Source: Pelolinea submarina
GTDB lineage: Bacteria; Chloroflexota; Anaerolineae; Anaerolineales; Anaerolineaceae
Assembly: GCF_003966975.1 (NCBI RefSeq)
Contig: NZ_AP018437.1
Coordinates: 2,728,001 to 2,792,000 of the forward strand
DNA length: 64,000 nt
Direction: 5' to 3'
Part shown: one piece after another, positions 8,074 to 18,246 of the stretch
Position numbering within the stretch: position 1 is the first letter of the stretch
How the letters are laid out: each line of letters begins with the position of its first letter
Program-made: the position numbers and the translations under genes
The notes under the pieces: generated by a model
Seen by the model: the letters and a program-made list of their open reading frames with translations, nothing else
Told to the model about the DNA's origin: nothing
The model's database searches: none

Positions 8074-9981
8074 CTAAACGATTATTAAAACAACACGCAC
8101 CAGCAGAGCTGCCAGCGTCGCCACCAATACGGTTAATCCGGTGATTGCCCACATGGATTTTCCGCCCAGTTCGTTGCGGATGGAGATCATAGTCGCGAAG
8201 CAGGGAATGTAAAAAACCACAAACACCGTGAACACCACCATCTGCTTTGCGGTCATCATGGCTGCGTAATTCGTGGTTCCGAAAGCCTGCGCCAGCATGA
8301 TCATGGATAATTCCTTGCGGAAAATACCGAATACCAGCGGCGTGCCGACCTGCTTGGGCAGCCCCAGCAGCCAATTGAAGGGCTCGAAAATGGTGTTGAT
8401 ATAGTCTGTCACCGAATAAAAATTCATGATCGCCAGCAAGATGCTGCCGATGATCAACACCGGCCATGCTTCAAAAATGAATTCGCGAATGCGGAACCAG
8501 GCTTTGGCCGTGACCGTTTTTAGAGTCGGTACGCGGTAAACCGGCATCTCCAGAATCAAACCGGGAGAATCCTCCGGCAGGAAATGCGTGATTATTCTTC
8601 CCGTCAGCGCGATGATGAACAGGTTATACAGGTAAATTCCAAGCGCCGCCCAAGGCCCAACGTAGAATGCCACCAACCCGAAAATCACCGCCAGACGCGC
8701 GGCACAGGGCACCATGGTGGATAAAGCCGCGCTCAGGAAACGGTCACGCTTGTCCTCCATGATACGGGTGGACATGATAGCCGGTACGTTGCAGCCATAT
8801 CCCAGGATAAAGGGCACAATGGCTTTGCCATGCAGCCCGATACGGTGCATCAGTGAATCCATCAGAAACGCAATGCGCGTCAGGTAGCCGATATCCTCCA
8901 GAAAGCCCAGCCCCACCAGGAACGGCACCAGGTAAGGCAACACGATGGCTAAACCGCCGGAGATACCCTGGATAGCCCCGGAGACGACCTGAGCCAGCAG
9001 GCCGCTCGAATGCATTGCTGTTAATATGCTCGCATCCAGGTTGTTAAAGAAATCCAACAGCGGTGTTTCTACCCAGGTGCCGAACCCATAAACACCATAA
9101 AAAAACAATGCCATTATGGCAATCAGGAATATATATCCCCAAAACGGGTGCAATAAATAATCGTCCAAACGATCGCGCAGGGTCAGATGGGTTTCTGTCT
9201 GCGTGGTAACTTTCTCATTTAACTCGCGCGCCAAACGCTGGCGCTCGCTTGCAATCAACCAAACCGCTTGCACCGAGGACTGGTGGCACAGGCGATCCCA
9301 CTGTGTCTGGACTAAGGTTTGAATCGCGGGTACTTTTTTACCCACTTGATCAGTCAGGGTAGGGTCGCCCTCCAACAATTTGATGCCGATGGCCCGCCGG
9401 CTGACAGGATAATCCGTCTTGTCAATTTCACTCTTTAGCGTCAGGATGGCCTGCTCAATTTCATCCCGGTAGACAGGTGCCGCGGGAATTTTATTTTGGT
9501 GGGCAATGTGCCATGTTTGAGAGAATGCTTCACGAATGCCCTGGCCGCGCGTGGCAACCATCGGCATGACCGGAATTCCCAGCAGCTCGGAAAGCGCCTT
9601 GCCGTCAACCTTCAATCCCTGGCGCTTGGCTTCGTCCATCATGTTTATTACCAACACAATCGGCCGACCCAATTCCATTAACTCCAGCGTCAAGGTCAGC
9701 CCCTGCACCAGGTGCGTAGCGTCCACTACATTGATAATGGCATCCACCGGTTTTTCAACCATGTAGTCCAAGACCACGCGTTCGGCCGGATTGGTTGCCA
9801 ACAAGGTGTACGTTCCGGGTAAATCAACCAGTTCCACCACATCCCCCAGCACCCGCACTTTAGTTTCGGTGAAGGTCACAGTTGTCCCGGCAAAATTGCC
9901 TGTTTCAGCGCGGTAACCGGCTACCTGATTGAACAGGGTGCTTTTACCGCAATTCGGTTGTCCAATTAATGCAAATCTCAC
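8074..9981 (-). CDS. feoB: Ferrous iron transporter FeoB
   Basis: 635 aa. The N-terminal G domain shows GQPNCGKSTLFN (G1), DLPGTY (G3) and NMMDEA (G4), followed by the helical GDI-like spacer. The membrane part contains the paired gate repeats, including GYGCNVPAIMSTRIM and MVPCAARLAVI. It imports Fe2+ across the cytoplasmic membrane. It is shorter than the E. coli protein, within the range of many Gram-positive FeoBs. The start overlaps the feoA stop by 4 bases, indicating translational coupling. It converges on the reductase gene. Confidence 0.96.
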   Translation of the reverse strand: MRFALIGQPNCGKSTLFNQVAGYRAETGNFAGTTVTFTETKVRVLGDVVELVDLPGTYTLLATNPAERVVLDYMVEKPVDAIINVVDATHLVQGLTLTLELMELGRPIVLVINMMDEAKRQGLKVDGKALSELLGIPVMPMVATRGQGIREAFSQTWHIAHQNKIPAAPVYRDEIEQAILTLKSEIDKTDYPVSRRAIGIKLLEGDPTLTDQVGKKVPAIQTLVQTQWDRLCHQSSVQAVWLIASERQRLARELNEKVTTQTETHLTLRDRLDDYLLHPFWGYIFLIAIMALFFYGVYGFGTWVETPLLDFFNNLDASILTAMHSSGLLAQVVSGAIQGISGGLAIVLPYLVPFLVGLGFLEDIGYLTRIAFLMDSLMHRIGLHGKAIVPFILGYGCNVPAIMSTRIMEDKRDRFLSAALSTMVPCAARLAVIFGLVAFYVGPWAALGIYLYNLFIIALTGRIITHFLPEDSPGLILEMPVYRVPTLKTVTAKAWFRIREFIFEAWPVLIIGSILLAIMNFYSVTDYINTIFEPFNWLLGLPKQVGTPLVFGIFRKELSMIMLAQAFGTTNYAAMMTAKQMVVFTVFVVFYIPCFATMISIRNELGGKSMWAITGLTVLVATLAALLVRVVLIIV

Positions 9982-10208
9982 GAAAGATACTCCACCATGA
10001 CTTTGTTCGCCACACCCCGCCCCAATACAATTTCACGCCCTTCCACATCCAATAGCAGCGGGCCGTGAAACGGCGCTGAACGGATGATACGGACTTTATT
10101 ACCGGGCAGGAACCCGAGTTGAGCCAGACGGCGCTCCATTTCAATCCCCCCCGCGACCTTTATGACTTTTACCCAATTACCATTATTTACTTGCAGCAGA
10201 TTTATCAT
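9978..10208 (-). CDS. feoA: Ferrous iron transport protein FeoA
   Basis: 76 aa, an SH3-like fold: MERRLAQLGFLPGNKVRIIR, then a glycine-containing stretch ending GREIVLGRGVANKVMVEYL. This is the canonical FeoA pattern, including the (M/L)xxRLxxLGxxPG motif. It regulates or activates FeoB at the membrane. It is the first gene of feoAB, preceded by a promoter with a candidate metalloregulator operator (10220-10233). Confidence 0.95.
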   Translation of the reverse strand: MINLLQVNNGNWVKVIKVAGGIEMERRLAQLGFLPGNKVRIIRSAPFHGPLLLDVEGREIVLGRGVANKVMVEYLS

Positions 10209-10219
10209 GTCGTATTAAG

Positions 10220-10272
10220 TTAGTATATGCTAATATTTTTTAGTATTATAGCCTATATAAATAATAACGCAA
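10220..10272 (-). promoter_or_regulatory. feoAB promoter with candidate metalloregulator operator
   Basis: Reading the minus strand there is TTGCGT (10272-10267), 16 bases, then TATAAT (10250-10245). Just downstream is an almost perfect inverted repeat TTAGTATATGCTAA (10220-10233). A TTAG...CTAA repeat over the start region of an iron-uptake operon is what a DtxR/MntR-type repressor would use. No such regulator gene is in this window, so the assignment is inference. Confidence 0.45.
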
Positions 10273-10294
10273 GGTTTTATATTTTTATGAGTTT

Positions 10295-11377
10295 TTAGGG
10301 GATATGGCGGTTATAACGGACCGTCACGGCTAATAAAATCAGCTGCATAAACGCGTAGAAAACAGAGGAGAATTGGTCAAAATAAAAGATAAAGATATTT
10401 ATCACCAGGGTTGTTAACAGCAGGCTGAGCATGGCCAGCGCAATGGCCGGTCGCTTGAGTCCGCGCATGCCCAACACGACCGCCACGATCAAAAGCAAGC
10501 CGCCCAGCGCTTCCCCCGCCAGACGGATAATGCCTGAAATTGAAATATCCGGGGAGAGTAATAACAAATCACTGATGAAAAGCGAGCCCCAAATGCCGGA
10601 AAAACTCATTTTTGTTTGGGCCGATAGCAACGCGAAAAGCGGGTGAATGAGGGCGACAATCCCCCACACCCCCCAAGCGATCATCAGTCTGCGGTAGAAA
10701 TGGGTGTGGTTGAAAATCCGGGCTTCAAAGCGCAAATAATCATCGGATATTTTCTCCAGAAAGTCGGGCTGGTGTGGTACCAGGTTATCCTCCTGGGCTT
10801 GTAAATAAGCAATCAGATCATTTCCAAGCGATGTGAGGCCCGCATCCTGTTTGTCATGCAGGGCTCTTTGAATGCTGCGCAGCATACGGTCGCGTTCCAG
10901 CTCAGACAAGTCCCCTTCCAGTATTTCTTCGAATTGTTCGATGACGTGGTAGAGCGTTGCCCGCAGCCCAACATCCGCGCGTGAACGCCGCACCAGGACG
11001 AATACCAGCAATGTCAGCAGGAAGAAGATGTAGATGATGGGCGCGGCCGCTGGGAAAAAATAATCGTTGCTGCGGCTGATAAATTTACCCACCTCGTCAA
11101 TGAACAGTCCAACGCCTACCCCGGAAAAGAAAGCACTTAAATCAAACGCGCGCTTGTTTACAAATATGAGTGGAAAAAGTCCCCCGATAAAGAGCAGCAG
11201 CCCGCCCCATAACACGTGCGCGATGTGCAATTCGCTGCCGCCGATTTGCGGGTAACCGGTCAGCTCCAGAAAGAAGCGTGTAATGGAGACGGAGAAAGCG
11301 AAGCTGATGATGGTCACCAGCAAGTAGCGTTCAGCGTAATACCTGCGAACCAGCCTGCGCTTTCTCTTCTTCTCCAC
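10295..11377 (-). CDS. Polytopic membrane protein of unknown function
   Basis: 360 aa, not recognised. There is a strongly basic N-terminus (MEKKRKRRLVRRYY), then four hydrophobic helices up to about residue 128. A helical, charged cytoplasmic segment of about 95 residues follows (ATLYHVIEQFEEILEGDLSE, with QRALHDKQDAG), and then four more helices to the end. No catalytic motif stands out. It has a plausible start, and codes on the same strand as dcd, which lies 19 bases upstream, so the two may be cotranscribed. Confidence 0.7.
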   Translation of the reverse strand: MEKKRKRRLVRRYYAERYLLVTIISFAFSVSITRFFLELTGYPQIGGSELHIAHVLWGGLLLFIGGLFPLIFVNKRAFDLSAFFSGVGVGLFIDEVGKFISRSNDYFFPAAAPIIYIFFLLTLLVFVLVRRSRADVGLRATLYHVIEQFEEILEGDLSELERDRMLRSIQRALHDKQDAGLTSLGNDLIAYLQAQEDNLVPHQPDFLEKISDDYLRFEARIFNHTHFYRRLMIAWGVWGIVALIHPLFALLSAQTKMSFSGIWGSLFISDLLLLSPDISISGIIRLAGEALGGLLLIVAVVLGMRGLKRPAIALAMLSLLLTTLVINIFIFYFDQFSSVFYAFMQLILLAVTVRYNRHIP

Positions 11378-11395
11378 CTAACCTTCTTTTAAATA

Positions 11396-11950
11396 TTACA
11401 ATTTCGGCAGTTCAATATCCTTCTGATTTTGGTATTTGCCCTTTTTATCCGCGTAGGAAATTTCACAGGACTTGTCGCTTTCAAAGAACAATACCTGGGC
11501 GATGCCTTCGTTGGCGTAAATGCGCGCGGGCAACGGTGTGGTATTGGAAATTTCGAGCGTGACGAAACCTTCCCATTCCGGTTCGAAGGGGGTCACATTG
11601 ACGATGATGCCGCAGCGGGCATAAGTGCTCTTGCCCACACAAATAGTGAGCACTTTACGCGGAATACGGAAATACTCAACCGTCTTTGCCAGCGCAAATG
11701 AATTTGGCGGGATAACACACACATCTCCTTTGAAATCCACCATCGAACGCGGGTCAAAAGTTTTGGGGTCGACCACGGCCGAAAACACATTGGTGAAGAT
11801 TTTGAACTCGTCAGCCACGCGAATGTCATATCCATAGGATGAAAGCCCGTAAGAGATAACGCCATTACGTACTTGTTTATCCACAAAAGGTTCAATCATG
11901 CCTTCATTTAAGGCGTACTCACGAATTCGAAAATCTGGTAATAGTGCCAT
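11396..11950 (-). CDS. dcd: dCTP deaminase
   Basis: 184 aa, close to the usual length. Signature segments are [68 protein letters not shown] and [12 protein letters not shown]; the Glu in PEWEG is the expected catalytic base. It converts dCTP to dUTP (some relatives go on to dUMP) for thymidylate synthesis. It lies between the CapA-like gene and the membrane-protein gene on the same strand. Confidence 0.95.
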   Translation of the reverse strand: MALLPDFRIREYALNEGMIEPFVDKQVRNGVISYGLSSYGYDIRVADEFKIFTNVFSAVVDPKTFDPRSMVDFKGDVCVIPPNSFALAKTVEYFRIPRKVLTICVGKSTYARCGIIVNVTPFEPEWEGFVTLEISNTTPLPARIYANEGIAQVLFFESDKSCEISYADKKGKYQNQKDIELPKL

Positions 11951-11987
11951 GGTTCTCTCCTATATTCAATATTATTTATAAAAAATT

Positions 11988-13625
11988 TTACCAGCCGCTG
12001 GCTGAAAAAACCGTATTCAAAAGGTCCGCGCGTTCATCCGCTGTCATCAGCCGCGGGCGGGCCATATCCGTGAACATGATGGTCAACAATTCAGTGCTGA
12101 TGTAACGGCCGTTGTAAAACACGTGCCGGTCCATGAAAGCCTGGCGCTGCGGAAAACCTTCATTATATTGGTCAAAGAACAGGTTGCCCAAGCCAAAATG
12201 CAGGGTGGCGCCTTTATAGAATTCCAAGGCGTGCGGTTGGTGCGCCTGGCTGCCGCTGACGATTACCGCGCCGGCATCGGCTGCTTTTTCAAAGTCATCG
12301 ACCAGGTTCTTATTAATAGTATAGGTGTAATACTCAAGATGCTGGAACGTGAAGATGGGCAGATAACCTTCCGCCACCACTTCCTTGACCACCTTAGCCA
12401 TGGCATCCATATCGCAGTGTACCGCGCCGGGTGATGTCGCCGAGGCAGTGGCGTAGCCTGGCGGTTTGGCATTGCAGCCAATAAACGCGATTTTATTGCC
12501 ATTATGTTCAAAAAGCGCCGGTTTCATGCCATCGGCCAGGTCGGTACCCCCGCCGTAATACTGCCAACCGCGCTGATTGTACATATCGATGGTGTACAGC
12601 ATGGCATCCGCGCCCCAATCCCGGAAATGATCGCCGGTCAGTTCCACGACATCGGTGCCGATTGCTTCCAATAATTGGATATATTCCGGTTTACTGCAAA
12701 AAACCAGGTTGGTGTCATTTTCAAGATTGGCAAACGGCTTCGGACAGGTTTCAGTAAAGGGAATTTCATTGCTTACGTGCAAAATATCCGCGTCGCGCAG
12801 GATATCCCCGATATCGATGGCCGGATAAGTCATGCCGTTCTTTTCCATCAGGTAAGCCGTTCCGCGTACCAGGGCGGTGACACCCGTGACCACTACGGTG
12901 GTCAGTTTGTCCGCGTCGCGGTTTCCAGTGGGCAGCATCGGGCTGCCGCTTTCTGGGCCGTACTTTTTCATAAAAGGCTCAACCACATCCGTGTTGCCGA
13001 CCAGCGAGAAAGGTATCTTTAACCCGTAAGCATCCGGATTGAAGGCTTTTTGAATAGGAGATTGGTCATCCAGCGCGATGACTTTCCACTGCGGATCCAA
13101 CTCTTCAAAGGGAATGATCGCCCAGGTCTTTTCTTCGTTCCAGGCAGTGGTCAGCAGATCCTCCGCCGAGACGGTTTTGACGGTATTAATCGCGGCGCTG
13201 CCCCACAGTTTTTCCAGAATAGCCTGGGTGCTGCCGTCCATGATCAGTTTTTCAACCGGAAAATCCTGCGGCGCTGTGCCTTTCCAAAGTGCCTGCAAAC
13301 TGTCCAGGCTGACTTCATCCGCAACCGTTGCGAAAGGAGCCGCCAGAACGTATATCCATTGTGATACCGGATGGTCCGCGCCTACGTCAACCAGCAAATC
13401 CGCTTCGGTTTTATCGTTGACTTCGATCACTTTTGATGGAAGCGCCATATCGTCCAGCATGGCCTCCGGCAAATAGGGAGCCAGCCAAATGGTATAGGAT
13501 GTTTGCTGGGGTTGTGGGGTAGTAGATTCAACGGCTTGCGCTTCTTCGGGTTGGTTTTTTCCGCAAGCGGTAAGAAGAACCGCTGCAGCCAGAATAATAC
13601 TGATGAGTGAGCGAACTTTTTTCAT
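11988..13625 (-). CDS. CapA-family (PGA_cap) lipoprotein with N-terminal binding-protein-like domain
   Basis: 545 aa. Signal peptide with lipobox LLTAC (Cys21). Residues of about 45-235 resemble a periplasmic-binding-protein-like fold (WIYVLAAPFATVADEVSLDSL followed by QALWKG, then the WNEEKTWAIIPFEELDPQWK stretch). Residues of about 240-530 are the CapA/metallophosphatase-like domain: DILHVSNEIPF, VVELTGDHFRDWG, IAFIGCNAKPPGY, IFTFQHLEYY, VSGSQAHQPHALEFY and LHFGLGNLFFDQ. CapA proteins act outside the membrane in polyglutamate or other surface polymer systems. No other capsule genes are adjacent, so its partner is unknown. The two-domain order is unusual. Confidence 0.8.
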   Translation of the reverse strand: MKKVRSLISIILAAAVLLTACGKNQPEEAQAVESTTPQPQQTSYTIWLAPYLPEAMLDDMALPSKVIEVNDKTEADLLVDVGADHPVSQWIYVLAAPFATVADEVSLDSLQALWKGTAPQDFPVEKLIMDGSTQAILEKLWGSAAINTVKTVSAEDLLTTAWNEEKTWAIIPFEELDPQWKVIALDDQSPIQKAFNPDAYGLKIPFSLVGNTDVVEPFMKKYGPESGSPMLPTGNRDADKLTTVVVTGVTALVRGTAYLMEKNGMTYPAIDIGDILRDADILHVSNEIPFTETCPKPFANLENDTNLVFCSKPEYIQLLEAIGTDVVELTGDHFRDWGADAMLYTIDMYNQRGWQYYGGGTDLADGMKPALFEHNGNKIAFIGCNAKPPGYATASATSPGAVHCDMDAMAKVVKEVVAEGYLPIFTFQHLEYYTYTINKNLVDDFEKAADAGAVIVSGSQAHQPHALEFYKGATLHFGLGNLFFDQYNEGFPQRQAFMDRHVFYNGRYISTELLTIMFTDMARPRLMTADERADLLNTVFSASGW

Positions 13626-13639
13626 AAAAACCGATTCTA

Positions 13640-15175
13640 TCAGAGCAGGTCAATCCCTGCACGATTTTTAATATTTTCGCGAATATTTTTTAACAGACTA
13701 TCGGCTTCCCGGTCCACCTTTTCCAGACTGCTTTGGATCGCTTCTGCTTCTTTTTCGCCTGTCAGGGCAGCCAGGTTGATGCGCACATTCGCACCCGCGC
13801 AGCTGATGGCGGCATGCGCCAGCGCAGCGGCCGACCAGGCATCCGTGATAGCGTTGGTATTCCCCTGCGCGGCGGCTTGCTCCGCCAGGCGCATCACGTC
13901 CAAAGTCATTTCTGCGGTTTTTAAAGGAACGCGGGCTGCCTCCAGCGTGGCTGCGTGAATGGCAATTTCGCGCTGCCCGGCCTGGGCCTCATCCGCCTTG
14001 GGCAGACGGTAAGCCTGCATGACGGCTTCGAAAGCCGCGGAATCTTCCGCGATAGCTGCGTTCAGCTTGCTGCGCAGCGCGTCCGCCTGTTCAGCCAAAG
14101 CCTGCATTTGGGCTTCCACTTCAGCGTATTTCTTCTTGCCGACCGTCAGGCGCGCCACCATGGCCGTCAACGCGGCCGCTTCAGCGGCTGTGAAAGCCGC
14201 GGCAGAACCGCCGCCCGGCGTGGGCGCCGCGCTGGCTAATTCTTCCAGGAATGAGGTGTCCGAAGAAGCACCTTCAGGCTCGTCTCCGTTCAGACGGTTT
14301 TCCAAAATCTGATCGGATTCAAACTGATCCATTTGTGTGTACCAGACGGCCGCGTCCACCAGCGCTTCCTGCGGGATCAATCCCACCAATTCGCTGTGAT
14401 GCGTGCTGGTACCGTAGCGCTGCGCTTCGCGCGCAACGGTTTCGTATACCAACGCAATGGGCGTCTTACGAAAATTTGTCAGGTTCATGGAAACCTGGGC
14501 CTGGCCTTCCACCATCACACCCATGGCCTTAACGTAACGCAGCCCGCCGGAAGAAAAGCGCACGGTTTTGGCAATTTTCTTGGCGATGGATACGTCGTCG
14601 CTGTTCAGATAAATGTTATAAGCAATCAGGGGTTCGCGCGCACCGATGATGGTCGCGCCGGCTTTGCCAAGCTTGACCGGGCCAAAATCTGGTTGGCGCG
14701 CAGGGTTGCTTTCAATTTCTTCCTTTAATAGTTCATACTGGCCCCGGCGTACGTCTTCCAGGTTTACACGCTCAGGGCGTGCCGCCGCGGCTTCATATAA
14801 ATATACCGGGATGCCTAATTCCTCGCCCACCTGCCTGCCCAGCTCCTGGGCCAGTGCCACGCAATCGGCCATGCTCACGTCGCGGATGGGTACAAAAGGC
14901 ACCACATCGGTAGCGCCCAGGCGCGGATGTTCGCCCTGGTGCTGGTCCATATCGATTAATTCAGCCGCTTTGCGGATGGAGCGGAACACGGCTTCTTTGA
15001 CAGCCTGGGGCGCGCCCAGGATTGTCAGCACCGTGCGGTTGTGATCGGGATCGGAATGTCCGTCCAGCAGTTTGACGCCGGGCACAGAGGTGATGGCTGT
15101 CTTGATCTGGTCGATTACTTCCGGCCGCCGTCCTTCTGAATAATTGGGAATACATTCAACCAATGGATAAGCCAT
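13640..15175 (-). CDS. ftcD: Glutamate formiminotransferase / formimino-THF cyclodeaminase (bifunctional)
   Basis: 511 aa. Residues 1-300 form the formiminotransferase: VECIPNYSEGRRPEV, LLDGHSDPDHNRTV, ELIDMDQHQGEHPRLGATD, and VSMNLTNFRKTPI. Residues of about 305-505 form the cyclodeaminase helical domain with AAPTPGGGSAAA and CAGANVRINLA. The fusion has the same order as the animal enzyme. It moves the formimino group from formiminoglutamate (histidine breakdown) to tetrahydrofolate and makes methenyl-THF. No hut genes lie next to it here. Confidence 0.95.
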   Translation of the reverse strand: MAYPLVECIPNYSEGRRPEVIDQIKTAITSVPGVKLLDGHSDPDHNRTVLTILGAPQAVKEAVFRSIRKAAELIDMDQHQGEHPRLGATDVVPFVPIRDVSMADCVALAQELGRQVGEELGIPVYLYEAAAARPERVNLEDVRRGQYELLKEEIESNPARQPDFGPVKLGKAGATIIGAREPLIAYNIYLNSDDVSIAKKIAKTVRFSSGGLRYVKAMGVMVEGQAQVSMNLTNFRKTPIALVYETVAREAQRYGTSTHHSELVGLIPQEALVDAAVWYTQMDQFESDQILENRLNGDEPEGASSDTSFLEELASAAPTPGGGSAAAFTAAEAAALTAMVARLTVGKKKYAEVEAQMQALAEQADALRSKLNAAIAEDSAAFEAVMQAYRLPKADEAQAGQREIAIHAATLEAARVPLKTAEMTLDVMRLAEQAAAQGNTNAITDAWSAAALAHAAISCAGANVRINLAALTGEKEAEAIQSSLEKVDREADSLLKNIRENIKNRAGIDLL

Positions 15176-15249
15176 AAGACACCCTCAAGTAAGATTTTAA
15201 GCAATTATAGCTGAAAGAGATCCCCTGCCCAACGCACACTGAGGTACGG

Positions 15250-17106
15250 TTATGTTTCTTCCAGTTCCTTGGCTTTTTTAACCAGCTTTCCGCGGTCTTC
15301 GGTGTTCAGGATACGCTTGCGGATGCGGATGGCGACCGGAGTGACCTCCAGTAAATCATCCTCCGCCAGGTATTCAATAGATTCATCCAAACTCATTTGT
15401 CGCGGCGGGGTCAGGCGCACTTCAATATCGCGGTTGGATTGGCGCATATTGGTGAGGTGCTTCTTTTTGCAGACGTTGATGGTCAAATCACCCGGACGGG
15501 AATATTCGCCCACCACCATACCTTCGTAAACTTCCACGCCTGGGCCGTAAAACAGCGAACCGCGTTCTTCGGCGTTCTTCAGGCCGTAGTTGACCGTCAC
15601 GCCCGGCTCCCAGGCTACCAATGAACCGGTAGCGCGCGAGGTGATCGGACCGACCATTTTGTCGTACCCGTTGAAGATGGTGTTCATCACACCCATGCCG
15701 CGTGTTGCAGTCAAGAACTGATAACGGAAGCCCAGCAAACCGCGTGTGGGCACAATATAGACCATGTGGACGTTTCCATCGCTGGTTTCATGCATGTCCA
15801 CCATGCGGCCGCGCCGCATACCCAGCATTTCCACCACCGTTCCGGTAGTCTCGGAGCTGGTTTCGATGTGGACTTCTTCAAACGGTTCCAGCGTATTGCC
15901 CGCTTCATCTTCATGGAAGATCACTTCGGGCCGGGATACCTGAAATTCATATCCTTCACGGCGCATGGTTTCGATCAGGATGGCCAGGTGCAGCTCACCG
16001 CGCCCGGATACCAGGAATGTGTCCTTGGTTTCTGTTTCGGCTACACGCAGCGAAACATTGCTGCGCAGTTCTTCAAACAAACGATCGCGTAATTTGCGCG
16101 AGGTTCCCCAGCGCCCTTCTCGCCCGGCAAAGGGCGAGGTATTCACGCCAAAGGTCATGCGTACGGTCGGTTCTTCCACATGAATGGGCGGCAGCGCCTG
16201 CGGATCATCCGGGTCGGCCAGGGTTTCACCGATGGCAATTTCTTCCAATCCAGCCAGGGCGATAATCTCGCCTGCCTGCGCTTCTTCCACTTCCACCTTA
16301 CCCAAGCCCTGGTGGATATATAAATAGCGTGCCTGCTCGGGCACAATCGTGCCGTCCAGCTTGATGCGTGCCAGAGGCTGGTTGACCTTGATACCGCCGG
16401 AATAAATACGTCCCAGGGCGGTGACGCCGCGGTAATCATCGTAACCCAGCGAGGTTACCAGTACGCGCAGCGGCGCCTCCAGATCCACTTCCGGTGCGGG
16501 GATGTGCCGTAAAATGGCATCAAACAACGGTTCCAGATTATCACTCAACTCAGGGGTCAGGCCTGCCTGTCCGCCGGTAGCGCGCGCGTAAATCACAGGG
16601 AAATCCGCTTGCTCATCCGTGGCGCCCAGCTCAATAAACAGGTCGAAGGTTTGGTTCAATACCCGGTCCGGTTCGGCGTCGCGCCGATCAACTTTGTTGA
16701 TCACCACGATGGCTTTATGGCCCATTTCCAGCGCTTTCTTCAACACGAAGCGGGTCTGCGGCATTGGCCCTTCGGCCGCGTCCACCAGCAGCAGCACGCC
16801 GTCAACCATGTTCATCACGCGTTCCACCTCGCCGCCAAAGTCGGCGTGGCCGGGCGTATCCACGATATTGATCTTAACTTGCTGTTCGGTCTTCGCATCC
16901 CAAATCGAAATGGCGGTATTCTTGGACAGGATGGTAATACCCCGTTCCCGTTCCAGGTCGTTGGAGTCCATCACACGTTCAACTACCTGCTGGTTGTCGC
17001 GGAAAATATGCGCTTGACGCAGCATACCGTCCACCAGGGTAGTCTTTCCGTGGTCAACGTGTGCGATAATGGCCACATTTCTAATATCAGTTCTTTTTGT
17101 AAACAT
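15250..17106 (-). CDS. typA: Ribosome-associated GTPase TypA/BipA
   Basis: 618 aa, full length. G motifs are [27 protein letters not shown] and [10 protein letters not shown], with RGITILSKN as switch I. EF-G-like domains III and V follow, then the BipA-specific C-terminal region ([19 protein letters not shown], then [16 protein letters not shown]). It acts on the ribosome in 50S assembly and stress adaptation. It lies downstream of degV on the same strand but is separated from it by a terminator-like hairpin. Confidence 0.97.
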   Translation of the reverse strand: MFTKRTDIRNVAIIAHVDHGKTTLVDGMLRQAHIFRDNQQVVERVMDSNDLERERGITILSKNTAISIWDAKTEQQVKINIVDTPGHADFGGEVERVMNMVDGVLLLVDAAEGPMPQTRFVLKKALEMGHKAIVVINKVDRRDAEPDRVLNQTFDLFIELGATDEQADFPVIYARATGGQAGLTPELSDNLEPLFDAILRHIPAPEVDLEAPLRVLVTSLGYDDYRGVTALGRIYSGGIKVNQPLARIKLDGTIVPEQARYLYIHQGLGKVEVEEAQAGEIIALAGLEEIAIGETLADPDDPQALPPIHVEEPTVRMTFGVNTSPFAGREGRWGTSRKLRDRLFEELRSNVSLRVAETETKDTFLVSGRGELHLAILIETMRREGYEFQVSRPEVIFHEDEAGNTLEPFEEVHIETSSETTGTVVEMLGMRRGRMVDMHETSDGNVHMVYIVPTRGLLGFRYQFLTATRGMGVMNTIFNGYDKMVGPITSRATGSLVAWEPGVTVNYGLKNAEERGSLFYGPGVEVYEGMVVGEYSRPGDLTINVCKKKHLTNMRQSNRDIEVRLTPPRQMSLDESIEYLAEDDLLEVTPVAIRIRKRILNTEDRGKLVKKAKELEET

Positions 17107-17137
17107 TCTTTCATCACTTTCTTGAGACGCAAGTAAA

Positions 17138-17163
17138 GACCTCGACCTATGATGGTCGAGGTC
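17138..17163 (-). terminator. Terminator between degV and typA
   Basis: A 10-bp perfect repeat GACCTCGACC/GGTCGAGGTC with a 6-base loop lies 64 bases after the degV stop; on the minus strand it is followed by TTTACTT. It is a weak U-tract, so partial readthrough into typA is possible. Confidence 0.65.
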
Positions 17164-17227
17164 ATCATTTCTTTATATAAAGATATCTTATCAGATTCCC
17201 CGCAAATCGAGAAGTAGGGAAAAGTTG

Positions 17228-18091
17228 CTAAACTAACCCTTCCACTACGTTTAAAGGTGCGAACGCAACACCCACCAGCGTGGGGCCGGTGTGCGCGCCT
17301 AAAACAAATGAAACCTGACCGGTCGGCAGCCAACTGCATTTAAAGGCCTTATTGATCTTTTCCTTTAATGTCTCTGCTCCTTCAGGATTGCCGGTGTGAA
17401 CTACCTGGACTTTGATGGATTCAATATTCGGCAGCGTCTTGGAAATCGTATCCACCAAACCATTCAGCGCATTGGCAAATGAGAGTGCCTGTCCTGCCTG
17501 AATATACTTTCCGGTAATCTTATCCACACCGATAAAGGGCTTGATCTGCAGGACGGAGGCTACCAGGCCCTTCATGTGGCTGATACGGCCGCCGTGAATC
17601 AGGTATTTCAATTCTTTCAGCGTATAAAAAGTGTGCGCTGAAGCGGACATTTCTTCCAGCTTGGCCAATATGCGGTCCAAACTCCAACCGGCTTTGATGG
17701 CGTTGAAAGCCGCAGCTACCTGCCAACCGGAAACTGCGGATAGCGTTTTCGTATCCCAGATAGTAATATTCGCTTCAGGCACCAGCTTGGCCGCTGCCCT
17801 GGCCGAATCCACCGTACCGCTTAAACCGGAAGACAAATGGATCGATAGAATATCCGGATCTTCTTTTGCAACTTTACGGTACATTTCCACAAATTCGCCG
17901 ACTGAAGGCTGTGAAGTAATTGGTAATTTCCCGCTTTCATCCAGTTCTTTATAAAAATCATCCGCGCTGATATCAATTCCATCCCGGTAGGATGTTTCGC
18001 CCAGACTGACTTTTAACGGTACGATATGTACTTTCAACTGGTCGTCTTCGAGCATTTGTGTGTCGGTGGCACTATCGGTAACTATCTGCAT
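17228..18091 (-). CDS. DegV family fatty-acid-binding protein
   Basis: 287 aa from the ATG at 18091, chosen over an upstream in-frame ATG at 18145 because a GGAGAAG ribosome site lies just before it and MQIVTDSATD is the family's N-terminus. Family marks are VTDSATD, VPLKVSLGETSYRDG, TSQPSVGEF, ILSIHLSSGLSGTVDSA, WDTKTLS, and LKYLIHGGRI. DegV/FakB proteins bind a single fatty acid and hand it to the kinase FakA; no fakA is seen in this window. Confidence 0.92.
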   Translation of the reverse strand: MQIVTDSATDTQMLEDDQLKVHIVPLKVSLGETSYRDGIDISADDFYKELDESGKLPITSQPSVGEFVEMYRKVAKEDPDILSIHLSSGLSGTVDSARAAAKLVPEANITIWDTKTLSAVSGWQVAAAFNAIKAGWSLDRILAKLEEMSASAHTFYTLKELKYLIHGGRISHMKGLVASVLQIKPFIGVDKITGKYIQAGQALSFANALNGLVDTISKTLPNIESIKVQVVHTGNPEGAETLKEKINKAFKCSWLPTGQVSFVLGAHTGPTLVGVAFAPLNVVEGLV

Positions 18092-18205
18092 ATCTTCTCC
18101 TAAAATTATAATTTTATTATAAATGTTTTTTGTACATATATTCATACAAATTTGTAAATTCCATATAATATATTAATTATCAGGAATAATGTACCTAAAC
18201 AGTAA

Positions 18206-18234
18206 TTGACACCCACCCGCCGGCATGCTAAAAT
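18206..18234 (+). promoter_or_regulatory. Promoter of tRNA-Glu
   Basis: TTGACA (18206-18211), a 17-base spacer, then TAAAAT (18229-18234), preceded by TGC, an extended -10. The tRNA begins 13 bases after the -10 box. This is the most consensus-like sigma-70-type promoter in the window. Confidence 0.8.
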
Positions 18235-18246
18235 TCGAGTCTGCTA

